A DNA stretch of 64,000 nucleotides from Simplicispira sp. 125 (lineage in GTDB: Bacteria; Pseudomonadota; Gammaproteobacteria; Burkholderiales; Burkholderiaceae_C). The notes under the pieces are model-generated. The model searched no databases and was not told where the DNA came from. It saw only the letters and a list, made by a program, of their open reading frames with translations. Shown here one piece after another: positions 13,370-23,845 of this stretch; the stretch's first letter is position 1; every line of letters starts with the position of its first letter. A program made the position numbers and the translations under genes. The stretch covers positions 1,426,001-1,490,000 of the forward strand of contig NZ_QEKM01000001.1 in assembly GCF_003096555.1 (NCBI RefSeq), given 5' to 3'.

Positions 13370-14358
13370 GGGCGTTCAATCTTGTTGTTCTGTAGAAGGC
13401 TTTCGAGGGCCTTGATACGCTCGCGCAGGCTATGCAACTGCTTGAGCGTGGCAGCGTTTTTTTCCCAGCGTGCATTGTCGTCGATGGGGAACATCCCTGT
13501 GTACTGACCGGGTCGTGTCAACGACCGCGTCACCGTCGTGGAGGCCGATACGTGCACATGGTCCGCCAGCGTCAAGTGCCCCAGCACGATGCCGCCACCG
13601 CCGACAGTGCAGTGGGCGCCGATCGTGGCGCTGCCGGCCACGCCAACACAGCCAGCCATGGCCGAATGCCGGCCAATATGCACGTTGTGGCCAATTTGAA
13701 CCAGGTTGTCGAGCTTGACGCCGTCTTCGATCACGGTGTCCTGCAGCGCACCACGGTCAATGCAGGTATTGGCACCAATCTCCACATCGTCACCAATGCG
13801 CACGGCGCCCAGCTGCTCGATCTTGACCCAGGTTCCGCCCTCGGGCGCAAAACCAAAGCCATCGGCGCCAATGACCACGCCAGCATGCACGATGCAGCGC
13901 TCTCCGATATGACAGTCTTCACCCAGTGTGACGCGCGACTTGAGCACCGTGCCTGCACCGATGCGGGCGCCGCGCTCGATCACGCACAAGGGCCCCACCC
14001 AAGCCGTGGCATGCACCTGGGCCTCGCTGTGTACAACAGCGCTGGGGTGCACCCCCGGCAACACCGGCGGCGCATGCCGCTTACGCCAGAGCTGCGTGGC
14101 CCGGGCGAAATAGGCATAAGGATCATCAGCCACAATGCAGGCGCCCCGCGCCATCGCGACCTCGCGCATTGCAGGCGCCACAATGACACAGGCCGCCTGG
14201 GAGGCGGCCAGTTGCTGCTGGTAGCGCGGATTGCTGAGAAAACTCAACTCCTGCGCTTGTGCTGCCTCCAGCGGGGCCAGCCGGGTGATCTCGGTGCCGG
14301 GATCACCCTCCAGCGTTCCACCCAGTGCCTCGATGAACTCGGCCAGGCGCAAACTCAC
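13366..14358 (-). CDS. lpxD: UDP-3-O-(3-hydroxyacyl)glucosamine N-acyltransferase
   Basis: Third step of lipid A synthesis, adding the N-linked acyl chain. 330 aa. The N-terminal uridine-binding domain ([20 protein letters not shown]) is followed by a hexapeptide-repeat beta-helix with the catalytic His segment [20 protein letters not shown], and a C-terminal helix. GTG start with AGGTGG upstream. It is 27 bp after skp and overlaps fabZ by 4 bp. Confidence 0.96.
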   Translation of the reverse strand: MSLRLAEFIEALGGTLEGDPGTEITRLAPLEAAQAQELSFLSNPRYQQQLAASQAACVIVAPAMREVAMARGACIVADDPYAYFARATQLWRKRHAPPVLPGVHPSAVVHSEAQVHATAWVGPLCVIERGARIGAGTVLKSRVTLGEDCHIGERCIVHAGVVIGADGFGFAPEGGTWVKIEQLGAVRIGDDVEIGANTCIDRGALQDTVIEDGVKLDNLVQIGHNVHIGRHSAMAGCVGVAGSATIGAHCTVGGGGIVLGHLTLADHVHVSASTTVTRSLTRPGQYTGMFPIDDNARWEKNAATLKQLHSLRERIKALESLLQNNKIERP

Positions 14359-14385
14359 GCGACGTCCACCTTGTGGCTGCTGTAG

Positions 14386-14904
14386 TTACTTGGTAGGCGC
14401 AGCATTCAGCGCTTTGATCACCTTGTCGGTGATATCGTGCTTGGGACTGATGTAGACGGCTTGGTCCACGATGATGTCGTATTTTTCTTGCTCAGCCAGC
14501 TGCTTGACGATCTTGTTGACGCGATCACTCATCTGGTTGAGTTCTTCATTCTTGCGGGAATTCAGATCTTCCTGGAATTCGCGGCGCTTGCGTTGAAAGT
14601 CACGGTCCTGGTCCACCAACTGACGCTGGCGCGTCTGTCGCTGGCTCTCGGACAGCGTGGGAGCATCGCGCTCGAATTTTTCGGTGGCCGACTTCAGGGT
14701 CGCGCCCAGATCATTGATTTCCTTGTCGCGGCGGGAGAATTCTTGCTCCAGCTTGGCCTGCGCCGCCTTGGCCGTGTTGGCCTCGCGGAAGACGCGATCA
14801 GTCTGGAGGAAACCCGCCTTGAATTCCTGCGCTTGCACAGGGAGCGCAGCACCAAAAGAACCCAGCAGTATCGCCAAGGCGATGGGACGAGAAAAATGTG
14901 TCAT
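14386..14904 (-). CDS. skp: OmpH/Skp family periplasmic chaperone
   Basis: Periplasmic holdase that carries outer-membrane proteins to the BAM complex. 172 aa with a signal peptide (hydrophobic stretch ALAILLGSFGAALPVQA, likely cleaved near residue 25) and a long charged coiled-coil body (KLEQEFSRRDKEIND.. KRREFQEDLNSRKNEELNQ). The start overlaps the bamA stop (TAATG), so the two are translationally coupled. Confidence 0.93.
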   Translation of the reverse strand: MTHFSRPIALAILLGSFGAALPVQAQEFKAGFLQTDRVFREANTAKAAQAKLEQEFSRRDKEINDLGATLKSATEKFERDAPTLSESQRQTRQRQLVDQDRDFQRKRREFQEDLNSRKNEELNQMSDRVNKIVKQLAEQEKYDIIVDQAVYISPKHDITDKVIKALNAAPTK

Positions 14905-17201
14905 TAGAAGGATGTTCCGATCTGGAATTGCAGTTCTTGGATTCTATCGCCAGCAAACTTACGCACAGGCTTGGCGTAAGCCAGGCGCAATGGGCCCAGT
15001 GGCGAAATCCAGCTCAGCCCGATGCCCACGGAAGCGCGCATTTCGCTCAGGCGCATTTTTTCGCCGTCGCCATACACGTTGCCCACGTCGAGGAAAGTAA
15101 AGACGCGCAATGTCCGGTCATTGCCAGCTCCCGGGAACGGAGCGATGAGTTCGGTATTGAAAGTGAGCTTCTTGGGACCGCCCAACGAAGCCCCGGTAAC
15201 GTCGCGCGGGCCCAGGGTTCCCTGGTCAAAACCACGCACCGAGCCCAGGCCACCCGAGTAGAAGTTCTTGAATACCGGGAACGGCCTGCCGCCCATGCCC
15301 TTGCCCAGGCCCACCTCGCCATTGAAAGCCAGGGTGAATTTTTTGCTCAGGGGCACATACTGCTGGTACTGGTAATTGGCGCGCACATAACGCGCGTCTC
15401 CCGCCACCGACCAATCCGTATTGAGCCGCTGGTAGCGGCCCGTGTTGGGTGCCAGTGCGCTGTCACGGCTATCACGCGACCAGCCAATGGTGAGCGGCAC
15501 CGCTGAACTGGATGCACCGTAGCGATCTGCATAGCTAAGGTAAGCCGCCGGGATGTTGGTGCCGGCCTTGATGCGGGTTTGCTCCAGGGCACCACCAAAA
15601 AAGACCGTGTCGGTCTCGCTGAACGGCACGCCAAAACGGATACCAGCCCCGGTGGTGATGAGCTCGTAATTGCCGCCCTGGTCCTCGTAGGGTTTGTCAG
15701 AGCGGTAATACAGATCCAGGGTGCGCGAGATACCGTCCTTGGTGAAATACGGATCGGTGGTGCTGAACACCAGCGTACGCTTGAACTTGCTGGTGTTCAG
15801 GTCTACACCCAAATAATTGCCCGAGCCAAAAATGTTTTCCTGCTTGATTGCGAAGGAAAAAGATATTTTTTCTGCACTGGAAAAACCTGCTCCTAGCTGC
15901 AGGGAACCCGTAGGCTTTTCGGCCACGGTGATCAAGAGGTCCACCTGGTCGGGTGCGCCGGGAACCTCCAGCGTCTCGATGTTGACCTCGGTGAAATAAC
16001 CAAGACGATCCACGCGATCGCGGGAGATGCGGATTTTTTCTCCGTCGTACCACGAGGCCTCGTACTGCCGGAACTCGCGCCGGATCACTTCGTCGCGGGT
16101 GCGGTCATTGCCTGCCACACTGATGCGGCGCACATAGGCGCGGCGCACGGGTTCGGCCTGCAGCACCAGGGCTACGCGGCCATTTTCGCGGTCGATCTCA
16201 GGAACGGCTTCGATGCGTGCAAACGCAAAACCAAAATTACCGAAATGCTCGGAGAACGCCTTGGTGGTTTCTGCCACCTGGTCGGCGTTGTAGGGTTCGC
16301 CGGGACGAATGGTGACCAGTGACTTGAATTCGTCTTCGCGTTCCAGGAAATTGCCTTCGAGCTTGACACTCGACACGACGAACCGCTCGCCTTCGGTGAC
16401 GTTGACCGTGATGGAAATGTCCTGCTTGTCTGGAGAAATCGCTACCTGGGTCGAATCAATGCGGAATTCCAAATATCCGCGTTGCAGGTAGTACGAGCGC
16501 AGGGTCTCCAGGTCGGCATTGAGTTTGGTGCGCGCATAGCGATCCGACTTGGTATACCAGCTCAACCAGCCGCCGGTATCCTGGTCAAACAGGCCTTTGA
16601 GCGTGGACTCGCTGAACGCCTTGTTGCCAACAATGCGGATGTCCTTGATGCGCGCTGTATCCCCCTCCACCACCGAAAAGGTGAGGTTGACGCGGTTGCG
16701 CTCGATGGGCGTGACGGTGGTGATCACCTCGGCGCCATAGAAGCTCTTGTTGATGTACTGGCGCTTGAGTTCCTGCTCGGCGCGGTCGGTGAGCGCCTTG
16801 TCGTACGGACGGCCATCGGTCAGGCCGATGTCGCGCATGGATTTTTTGAGCACGTCCTTGTCGAATTCACGCGAGCCGACAAAGTCGACGTCGGCAATCG
16901 TGGGACGCTCCTCGACCACCACCACCAGGACGCCCCCCGTCGCTTCAAGGCGTACATCCTTGAACAAGCCCAGACCAAACAACGCGCGAATGGCAGCGGC
17001 CCCCTTGTCGTCGTTGTACTCATCGCCCACACGCAAGGGCATGGAGGCAAAAACGGTTCCGGGCTCCACGCGCTGCAGGCCCTCCACACGAATGTCCTGC
17101 ACCTTGAAAGGTTCCAGGGCCCACGCGGCCTGGGCAGCAAAAATCATGGCAGCGACAGCTGTCACGGTGCGTGCACCGAAGCGATTGATATGTTTTTTCA
17201 T
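14904..17201 (-). CDS. bamA: Outer membrane protein assembly factor BamA
   Basis: Central component of the BAM complex, which inserts beta-barrel proteins into the outer membrane. 765 aa from the ATG at 17201 (MKKHINRFGARTV), followed by a signal peptide ending about AWA; an in-frame TTG at 17222 is unlikely. Five POTRA domains occupy about residues 27-425, and the Omp85 barrel follows. The barrel has the conserved VRGFDQGTLGPRD motif and ends in Phe (QFQIGTSF), as expected for an outer-membrane protein. Flanked by rseP and skp, as in most proteobacteria. Confidence 0.97.
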   Translation of the reverse strand: MKKHINRFGARTVTAVAAMIFAAQAAWALEPFKVQDIRVEGLQRVEPGTVFASMPLRVGDEYNDDKGAAAIRALFGLGLFKDVRLEATGGVLVVVVEERPTIADVDFVGSREFDKDVLKKSMRDIGLTDGRPYDKALTDRAEQELKRQYINKSFYGAEVITTVTPIERNRVNLTFSVVEGDTARIKDIRIVGNKAFSESTLKGLFDQDTGGWLSWYTKSDRYARTKLNADLETLRSYYLQRGYLEFRIDSTQVAISPDKQDISITVNVTEGERFVVSSVKLEGNFLEREDEFKSLVTIRPGEPYNADQVAETTKAFSEHFGNFGFAFARIEAVPEIDRENGRVALVLQAEPVRRAYVRRISVAGNDRTRDEVIRREFRQYEASWYDGEKIRISRDRVDRLGYFTEVNIETLEVPGAPDQVDLLITVAEKPTGSLQLGAGFSSAEKISFSFAIKQENIFGSGNYLGVDLNTSKFKRTLVFSTTDPYFTKDGISRTLDLYYRSDKPYEDQGGNYELITTGAGIRFGVPFSETDTVFFGGALEQTRIKAGTNIPAAYLSYADRYGASSSAVPLTIGWSRDSRDSALAPNTGRYQRLNTDWSVAGDARYVRANYQYQQYVPLSKKFTLAFNGEVGLGKGMGGRPFPVFKNFYSGGLGSVRGFDQGTLGPRDVTGASLGGPKKLTFNTELIAPFPGAGNDRTLRVFTFLDVGNVYGDGEKMRLSEMRASVGIGLSWISPLGPLRLAYAKPVRKFAGDRIQELQFQIGTSF

Positions 17202-17246
17202 GAATGAAGCCGGTGCCACCAATGCGCAGGCATGGCGGCCAAAAGG

Positions 17247-18608
17247 TTAGCCAAAGAGCCGGGAGATATCGTTAAACATAGCGATGGACATCATCAACAG
17301 CAGCACAGCGATCCCGCCGCGCTGCAAGCGCTCCATCCAGGCATCCGAGACACCCCTGCCCGTCACGCCCTCCCAAAGATAATACATCAGGTGCCCACCG
17401 TCGAGGACGGGCAGCGGCAACAGGTTCAGCACACCCAGACTCACACTGATCAAGGCCAGAAAGGCCAGGTACTGCGTCAGCCCCATGCTGGCAGACCGCC
17501 CCGCATAGTCAGCAATCGTCAGGGGACCGCTGATGTTCTTGAGCGAGGCTTCTCCGATGACCATGCGGCCCATCATGCGCAAGGTCAACACCGACACCTG
17601 CCAGGTGCGCGTGACGCCGCTCCACAGGCCTTCGAAAGGCCCGTATTGCACGGTAGTGAACTCTGGCCGTGCGCCCACATAGGCGCCCACGCGCCCGATC
17701 AGCTCGCCCTGGTCCTGCTGTACCTCGGGCTGCACGTCCAACGTCAGGGCCTGCGTGCCCCGCTGGATGCGCCAGGGCTGCGAGACAGGCTTCCCATCGT
17801 GCACCGATCCACGGATCAGCGCACGCAGCTGTTGGCCATCAACCACCTCCACGGCGCCAATGCGCAGCACCACATCACCCTCACGCAGGCCTGCACGCTG
17901 GGCCGCACTGTCGGTCATCACTTCGCCCATCACTGGGCGCGTCCACGGCCCCACGATGCCGATCATCTGCATGAGGCGCGCATCGGCTTCCCGGGTATCC
18001 AGTTGATTCAGGGCAAGCACTACCGTGCGCTGGCTGGCCCCCGGCGTAGGTTCAAGCTCCAAGCGCACCGGAGTCGCTTCTAATGCGCCGCGTGTGAGCA
18101 ACCAGCGCAGGTCTTCAAAGGACCGCACGGGCTGGGGCTCCTCGTTGCCAATCGCCGCATTGCGCACCAGCTCCCCGCCATGCAGGCCTGCCGACTCGGC
18201 CACAGAACCTGGCACCGGTCGTGCGAGGTAGGCCATGGGCTCCTGCACCCCCATCCAATTGACCGTGGCATAAAGCAGCACCGCCAGGACAAGGTTGGCC
18301 ACTGGGCCCGCGGCCACAATGAGTGCCCGCGAGCGCAACGACTGGGTATTAAAGGCCAGATGGCGCTCTTCGGGAGGTACCGGCGCTTCGCGCTCGTCCA
18401 GCATGCGTACAAAACCGCCCAGCGGAAATGCCCCCAGCACAAACTCGGTGGGAGAACCCTTGGGCTGCCAGCGCAGCAGTGGCTTACCAAAGCCCACCGA
18501 AAAGCGCAGAACTTTCACGCCGCAAGCCACCGCCACACGGTAGTGGCCATATTCGTGCACGGCAATCAACAGCCCCAGGGCCACAAGAAAGGCAACAATG
18601 GTCAACAT
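17247..18608 (-). CDS. rseP: Site-2 protease RseP (intramembrane zinc metalloprotease)
   Basis: Inner-membrane protease that cleaves the anti-sigma-E factor during envelope stress. 453 aa. Zinc-binding HEYGH lies at residues 18-22 in the first membrane helix. Two PDZ domains follow, and the late LPLPVLDGGHLMYYLWE motif supplies the third zinc ligand region. Membrane helices occur at both ends. It is located between dxr and bamA, the conserved order. Confidence 0.96.
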   Translation of the reverse strand: MLTIVAFLVALGLLIAVHEYGHYRVAVACGVKVLRFSVGFGKPLLRWQPKGSPTEFVLGAFPLGGFVRMLDEREAPVPPEERHLAFNTQSLRSRALIVAAGPVANLVLAVLLYATVNWMGVQEPMAYLARPVPGSVAESAGLHGGELVRNAAIGNEEPQPVRSFEDLRWLLTRGALEATPVRLELEPTPGASQRTVVLALNQLDTREADARLMQMIGIVGPWTRPVMGEVMTDSAAQRAGLREGDVVLRIGAVEVVDGQQLRALIRGSVHDGKPVSQPWRIQRGTQALTLDVQPEVQQDQGELIGRVGAYVGARPEFTTVQYGPFEGLWSGVTRTWQVSVLTLRMMGRMVIGEASLKNISGPLTIADYAGRSASMGLTQYLAFLALISVSLGVLNLLPLPVLDGGHLMYYLWEGVTGRGVSDAWMERLQRGGIAVLLLMMSIAMFNDISRLFG

Positions 18609-18638
18609 GCGTATCCCCGTGAAATCAGGTGGCAGCGC

Positions 18639-19828
18639 CTAGGCTGCCAACCGCAAAGCGATCTGTTGCGCAAATGCACGCGCATCGGCGTCCAACGCCA
18701 GCAGGTCTGCGAGCGAATCGGGATTGGAGAGAGAGACGGCAGACAAAGTTTCCAGATTCAGCGCATGGATCTGGTCAAAACGGATGCGCCGCTCCAGGAA
18801 TGCCGCTACCGCCACTTCGTTGGCGGCATTGAGCACCGCCGTGGTACCGGCAGGAGCCTCCAGCGACTCCCACGCCAAGCGCAGTCCCGGAAACCGCTCA
18901 GGATGGCCATGGTTGTCAATGGATTCAAATGTCATGGCGCCCAGGGCATGGAAGTCCAGTACGGCCGCGCCGGACTCCACGCGCTCGGGCCAGGCCAGGC
19001 CATAGGCAATGGGTACCCGCATGTCTGGCGTGCCCAACTGCGCCACCACCGAGGTGTCGCGGTACTGCACCATGGAATGGATGATGCTTTGCGGATGGAT
19101 CACTACATCGAGCTGCCGGGGCGACAGCCCAAAGAGATAACGCGCCTCGATCACTTCCAGCGCCTTGTTCATCATCGTGGCCGAATCGACCGAGATCTTG
19201 CGCCCCATGACCCAGTTGGGGTGTGCGCAGGCTTGCTCAGGCGTCACATCGCGCAGGCTGCCAGGCGATCTCTGCCGAAACGGCCCCCCCGAAGCAGTGA
19301 GGATGATCTTTTCCACGCGCCGCGACCAGGTGGCAGGGTCTTCGGGTAGCGATTGAAAAATGGCGGAGTGCTCGCTGTCGATGGGCAGCAAGGTCGCCCC
19401 ACCCTCGCGCACCGCACGCAGAAACACCTCCCCCCCACCACCAGCGCTTCCTTGTTGGCCAGCAGAAGGCGTTTGCCCGCTCGGGCCGCAGCCAGACAGG
19501 GCGCCAGCCCGGCTGCCCCGACGATGGCGGCCATGACCATATCGACCTCTGCATGGGATGCTATTATTTCAATAGCTTCTGGCGCTTGCAGTACAAGCGT
19601 TGGAAGGTCATTTTGCTTAATTTTTTCTTGTAGCACCCGGCCATGCTCTGCACTGGCCATGACGGCATAGCGCGGAGTAAAACGGGCACACTGGGCCAGC
19701 ATCAGGTCAACCTGGGTGGCGGCACTCAGCGCAAAAACCTCGAAACGTTCGGGGTGGCGCGCCACCACATCGAGCGTACTGGTGCCGATGGATCCTGTGG
19801 AGCCCAGCACCGTAATGCGTTGTTTCAT
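18639..19828 (-). CDS. dxr: 1-deoxy-D-xylulose 5-phosphate reductoisomerase, frameshifted as assembled
   Basis: Commits deoxyxylulose phosphate to the MEP isoprenoid pathway. The N-terminal part (19828 down to about 19435) starts MKQRITVLGSTGSIGTSTLD (NADPH site) and runs to LLANKEALVVGG. The frame is then lost at a G7 run (minus strand; C7 at 19430-19436), and the C-terminal part continues one frame over as EVFLRAVREGGATLLPIDSEHSAIFQ, with metal/substrate residues intact, to the stop at 18639. One added G would restore a protein of about 396 aa. dxr is normally essential here, so a sequencing or assembly error is the simplest explanation. The start overlaps the cdsA stop. Confidence 0.9.
19560..19614 (+). 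repeat. Dispersed palindromic repeat, copy inside dxr
   Basis: GCTATTATTTCAATAGC, then TGGCGCTTGCAGTACAAGCG and GGAAGGTCATTTT. It encodes the LPTLVLQAPEAIEIIA segment of Dxr on the opposite strand, in frame. Confidence 0.75.
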
Positions 19829-20679
19829 GTCTTTACCAGTGTCATCAGCATCATGGCCAGCGGCAATGTGGGCAGCAATGCATCCACACGGTCGAGCACA
19901 CCCCCATGGCCGGGCAGCAGGTTGCTGCTGTCTTTCACACCGGCACTGCGCTTGATGAGCGATTCAATGAGATCACCCACTACGCTCATGGCGGCCATGA
20001 ACAGCACTCCCAGCACCAGCACCCACCAGCCCTGGTTTGCCAGGCGTGTATACAGGCTGGCCACGGGTGCTTGCAGACGGGCATCGGCCACAACCCAGCA
20101 CACTGCCAGCAGCAACACACCGGCCACACCACCCCACACCCCCTCCCAACTCTTGCCCGGACTGATCGAGGGGGCAAGCTTGTTGCGGGTGAAACGCAGG
20201 CCGAACGCCCGGCCCGAAAAATAAGCCGCGATGTCGGCCATCCATACCAGCGTCATCACCGACAGCAGAAAGTTGATGCCCTCGATGCGCGCCTGCACCA
20301 CGGCCAACCAAGCCAGCCACAACACCAGCACCCCTGCCAGCAATCGCACCGACCCGGGAATGCGCGGCCAGCCAGGAACACCCGCCCGCAGCAACCACGT
20401 GCCACCCAGCACCCAGAAGGCACCAGCCGCAACCCACAGCGCGCCCATCGGTCGCTCGGACCAACCCAGTGCCCACGAAGCGGCACACAATGCCACGCAC
20501 ACCGCCCCCACGGCCACCGAAGCCACAGGGCTGCAGCCATTGAGCCGACCCCATTCCCAGGCCGCGCCGGCCATCAGCACGAGCACGACGGTGGTAAACG
20601 GTACCGGCGAGGGATAAAACAGGGCTGGCAGCAAAATAGCCAGCAGGACCAGGGCGGTGATGATGCGCTGCTTCAGCAT
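19825..20679 (-). CDS. cdsA: Phosphatidate cytidylyltransferase
   Basis: Makes CDP-diacylglycerol from phosphatidate and CTP, the precursor of all membrane phospholipids. 284-aa polytopic membrane protein with about seven or eight hydrophobic segments. The C-terminal CdsA signature is clear (GDLIESLIKRSAGVKDSS..LPGHGGVLDRVD). Preceded by uppS with 9 bp between; overlaps dxr by 4 bp. Confidence 0.95.
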   Translation of the reverse strand: MLKQRIITALVLLAILLPALFYPSPVPFTTVVLVLMAGAAWEWGRLNGCSPVASVAVGAVCVALCAASWALGWSERPMGALWVAAGAFWVLGGTWLLRAGVPGWPRIPGSVRLLAGVLVLWLAWLAVVQARIEGINFLLSVMTLVWMADIAAYFSGRAFGLRFTRNKLAPSISPGKSWEGVWGGVAGVLLLAVCWVVADARLQAPVASLYTRLANQGWWVLVLGVLFMAAMSVVGDLIESLIKRSAGVKDSSNLLPGHGGVLDRVDALLPTLPLAMMLMTLVKT

Positions 20680-20688
20680 GGAGCCCTT

Positions 20689-21432
20689 TCAGGCACGCAC
20701 CAGTCCGGGGCGCGCAGGCAGAATTTGTTCAGACGTCTTGCCAAATCGACGTTCCCGGGCATGGAAGGCCGCAATAGCCTCATCCAGCGCAGCATCATCG
20801 AAATCCGGCCAAAGCTTCTCACTGAAATACAACTCTGCATAGGCGGCTTGCCAAAGCAGGAAATTGCTCAGTCGCATTTCACCACCGGTACGGATCAGCA
20901 GGTCGGGGTCGGGCACATGGGCCAGTGCCATGGCGCTGTCCAGGCTGGCTTCGGTGATGGGTTCACCACGTGCCGCCAAGGCGGCTGCAGCCTGCGCCAC
21001 ATCCCAGCGGCCACCGTAATTGAAACAGACGTTTAACACAAGGCGGGTGTTGTGGGCCGTAGCGGCCTCGCCTTGCAGCAATCCGCTTTGTACTTTCTCG
21101 GAAAGCCCATCCCGCGCACCGACGAAATGCAGTTGCACACCGTCCTTGCACAGTTGCGGTACTTCGCGCGAAAGCGCTTTGGCGAGCAACTCCATCAGGC
21201 CTGAAACTTCATCAGCAGGCCGATTCCAGTTTTCGGAGGAAAACGCAAACACCGTCAGCACGCCCACGCCACGCTGGGCACAGGCCTGCACGCAACGGCG
21301 CAGCACATCCACGCCCTGCTTATGCCCTGCAAGGCGCGGGAGGAAGCGGCGCTTGGCCCAGCGGCCATTGCCATCCATGACGATGGCGATATGGTGGGGC
21401 GGCACCAACTCCTGAGTGTTGGAAATGGACAT
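20689..21432 (-). CDS. uppS: Undecaprenyl diphosphate synthase
   Basis: Cis-prenyltransferase making the C55 lipid carrier for peptidoglycan and LPS. 247 aa from the ATG at 21432; an in-frame TTG at 21447 overlapping the frr stop is a less likely start. HHIAIVMDGNGRWAKRR carries the catalytic Asp and phosphate-binding Arg residues. Later motifs FAFSSENWNRP and DLLIRTGGEMRLSNFLLWQ are intact. It uses isoprenoids from the MEP pathway whose gene dxr lies two genes downstream. Confidence 0.96.
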   Translation of the reverse strand: MSISNTQELVPPHHIAIVMDGNGRWAKRRFLPRLAGHKQGVDVLRRCVQACAQRGVGVLTVFAFSSENWNRPADEVSGLMELLAKALSREVPQLCKDGVQLHFVGARDGLSEKVQSGLLQGEAATAHNTRLVLNVCFNYGGRWDVAQAAAALAARGEPITEASLDSAMALAHVPDPDLLIRTGGEMRLSNFLLWQAAYAELYFSEKLWPDFDDAALDEAIAAFHARERRFGKTSEQILPARPGLVRA

Positions 21433-21443
21433 GCGGACGGTCT

Positions 21444-22001
21444 TCAAACCGCCATGATTTCCTGCTCCTTGGCAACCACCAGGGCGTCGATCTCGACAAT
21501 GTGCCGATCGGTCATCTTCTGGATGTCTGCCTCGGCGCGCTTTTGGTCGTCTTCAGACGCCAGCTTGTCCTTGACGAGCTTCTTCACGGCTTCATTGGCA
21601 TCGCGCCGCAGGTTGCGCACGGCAATCTTGGCCGACTCTCCTTCGTTGCGTGCCAGCTTGGTCATTTCCTTGCGGCGCTCTTCGCTCATGGCCGGCATGG
21701 GAACGCGGATCAGATCTCCCAGGGAAGCCGGATTCAGTCCCAGGTCGCTCTCGCGAATGGCTTTCTCGATCTTGGCGCCCATACCCTTTTCCCAGGGCTG
21801 CACGCTGATGGTGCGCGAATCGAGCAGAGACACGTTGGCCACCTGCGACAGCGGCACCATGGACCCGTAATAGTCCACATGTATCGTGTCCAGCAAGGCG
21901 GGGTTGGCACGGCCCGTGCGAATTTTTTGCAGGTTATTTTTAAAAACCACGATGGATTGATCCATCTTGGCTTGCATGTTTGTCTTGATGTCGGCAGTCA
22001 T
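21444..22001 (-). CDS. frr: Ribosome recycling factor
   Basis: Splits post-termination ribosomes together with EF-G. Exactly 185 aa, the canonical length, from the ATG at 22001 ([16 protein letters not shown]), preceded by AGAGGA six bases upstream. An upstream in-frame start would add 16 unlike residues. The conserved [13 protein letters not shown] stretch and the C-terminal helix [18 protein letters not shown] are present. Follows pyrH in the rpsB-tsf-pyrH-frr order. Confidence 0.97.
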   Translation of the reverse strand: MTADIKTNMQAKMDQSIVVFKNNLQKIRTGRANPALLDTIHVDYYGSMVPLSQVANVSLLDSRTISVQPWEKGMGAKIEKAIRESDLGLNPASLGDLIRVPMPAMSEERRKEMTKLARNEGESAKIAVRNLRRDANEAVKKLVKDKLASEDDQKRAEADIQKMTDRHIVEIDALVVAKEQEIMAV

Positions 22002-22045
22002 GTTTTTTCCTCTGGGCACCAGGCAGCAAGGGCGGCCCGTTGCCG

Positions 22046-22768
22046 TCAAGCGTAAACCAGGGTTCCTTCGTCCTCGCCCATGACCACGCGCTTGAGCGCC
22101 CCCGGCTTGAAGATGGAAAACACCTTCACGGGCAGCTTTTGGTCACGGCACAGGGCAAACGCTGTGGCATCCATGATGCCCAGGTTGCGCACCATGGCCT
22201 CGTCAAAGCTGAGCGTGGTGTAGCGCGTGGCAGAAGGGTCCTTGTGCGGGTCGGCAGTGTATACGCCATCGACCTTGGTGGCCTTGAGCACCAGTTCGGC
22301 ACCGATTTCGGCACCCCGCAAAGCGGCAGCGGTGTCGGTGGTGAAAAAAGGATTGCCTGTGCCAGCCGCAAAAACCACCACCTTGCCTTCTTCGAGGTAC
22401 TGCAGTGCTTTGGGCCGCACATAAGGCTCCACCACCTGCTCGATCGAGATGGCGGACATCACCCGGGCCGTCAGGCCCTGCTTGTCCATCGCGTCAGCCA
22501 GGGCCAGAGCATTCATCACGGTGGCGAGCATGCCCATATAGTCCGCCGTCGCGCGATCCATCCCTTCAGCGCCGCCAGCGACGCCACGGAAGATGTTGCC
22601 ACCACCGATCACCACGGCCACCTCCACCCCCATGCGGGTCACCTCAGCGACCTCCTGCACCATGCGGACGATGGTGGAGCGGTTGATACCGAAGGCGTCA
22701 TCCCCCATGAGCGCCTCACCCGACAGCTTGAGCAAAATGCGCTTGTAGGCTGGCGTGGCGATGGTCAT
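22046..22768 (-). CDS. pyrH: UMP kinase
   Basis: Phosphorylates UMP to UDP. 240 aa from the ATG at 22768 ([20 protein letters not shown]), with GGAG upstream. It is an amino-acid-kinase fold with a GGGNIFRG motif for nucleotide binding and the [18 protein letters not shown] region. Located between tsf and frr, as usual. Confidence 0.97.
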   Translation of the reverse strand: MTIATPAYKRILLKLSGEALMGDDAFGINRSTIVRMVQEVAEVTRMGVEVAVVIGGGNIFRGVAGGAEGMDRATADYMGMLATVMNALALADAMDKQGLTARVMSAISIEQVVEPYVRPKALQYLEEGKVVVFAAGTGNPFFTTDTAAALRGAEIGAELVLKATKVDGVYTADPHKDPSATRYTTLSFDEAMVRNLGIMDATAFALCRDQKLPVKVFSIFKPGALKRVVMGEDEGTLVYA

Positions 22769-22822
22769 GGAAGTTCTCCGTAGGTCTGGGGGATGGGGCG
22801 GCAAATCAGGGCTATCAGTGGA

Positions 22823-23746
22823 TCAGGCAGCGGCCTTGGCAGCGGCCACTTGGGCGGCCACTTCAGCAGCAAAATCGTCCACCTTCTTCTCGATGCCTTC
22901 ACCGACTACGTACAGGGTGAAGCCCTTCACGGTGGTACCAGTGGCCTTGAGCATCTGCTCGACGGTCTGCTTGTCGTTCTTCACGAAAGCCTGGTTGAAC
23001 AGCGAGACTTCCTTGAGGTACTTCTGCACGCCGCCTTCGATGCGCTTGGCAACGATTTCGTCGGACTGCACAGGCTTGCCTTCGGCCGTGGCCTTGGCGG
23101 CATCTTCCGCAGCCTTGGCGGCAGCGACAGAACGCTCTTTCTCGATCAGTTCGGCGGGAACGTCGGCACTGGTCAGGGCCACGGGCTTCATGGCGGCGAT
23201 GTGCATGGCCACGTCCTTGGCAGCGATTTCGTCACCTTCGTACTCGACCACCACGCCGATGCGTGTGCCGTGCAGGTAGGAGGCGAGCTTGCTGCTGCTG
23301 CCAAAGTACTTGAAACGACGGAACGACATGTTTTCGCCGATCTTGCCGATCAGGCCCTTGCGCACATCTTCCAGCGTGGGGCCAAAGCTGTCCTGTTCGT
23401 AAGGCAGTGCACCCAGGGCCGCGAGATCGGCGGGATTGTGCTTGCCCACCAACTCCGCTGCAGCCTGTGTCATGGCCAGGAAGCTATCGTTCTTGCTCAC
23501 GAAGTCGGTTTCGCTGTTCACTTCGATCAAACCGCCGGTGTTGCCAGCGATGTAGCAAGCAACAACGCCTTCGGCGGTGATGCGCGAAGCGGCCTTGCCA
23601 GCCTTGGTGCCGAGTTTGACGCGCAGCAGCTCCTCGGCCTTGGCCATGTCGCCATCGGCTTCGGTCAGGGCTTTCTTGCATTCCATCATGGGGGCGTCGG
23701 TCTTGCCACGCAGTTCAGCGACCATGCTTGCGGTAATTGCAGCCAT
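22823..23746 (-). CDS. tsf: Elongation factor Ts
   Basis: Nucleotide exchange factor for EF-Tu. 307 aa. The N-terminal UBA-like domain includes [20 protein letters not shown], then the core [13 protein letters not shown] motif (the TDFV contact with EF-Tu). The C-terminal module ends in an Ala-rich tail. A hairpin-plus-U-tract at 23784-23809 lies in the 99-bp gap after rpsB and probably lowers tsf expression relative to rpsB. Confidence 0.97.
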   Translation of the reverse strand: MAAITASMVAELRGKTDAPMMECKKALTEADGDMAKAEELLRVKLGTKAGKAASRITAEGVVACYIAGNTGGLIEVNSETDFVSKNDSFLAMTQAAAELVGKHNPADLAALGALPYEQDSFGPTLEDVRKGLIGKIGENMSFRRFKYFGSSSKLASYLHGTRIGVVVEYEGDEIAAKDVAMHIAAMKPVALTSADVPAELIEKERSVAAAKAAEDAAKATAEGKPVQSDEIVAKRIEGGVQKYLKEVSLFNQAFVKNDKQTVEQMLKATGTTVKGFTLYVVGEGIEKKVDDFAAEVAAQVAAAKAAA

Positions 23747-23783
23747 TTCTTATTTCTCCGTATTCAGTTCAATCGTTTCTAGA

Positions 23784-23809
23784 TAAAAAAAGGGGGCCCA
23801 TCAAGCCCC
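23784..23809 (-). terminator. Intrinsic terminator/attenuator between rpsB and tsf
   Basis: On the minus strand GGGGC (23809-23805) pairs with GCCCC (23797-23793) across a 7-nt loop, followed by a run of seven to eight U residues. It lies between rpsB and tsf, so it probably acts as a partial terminator setting the S2:EF-Ts ratio. Confidence 0.75.
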
Positions 23810-23845
23810 GCTTTTCTTCCGCGACGCAGCGCGCGGGCCGGGGCT

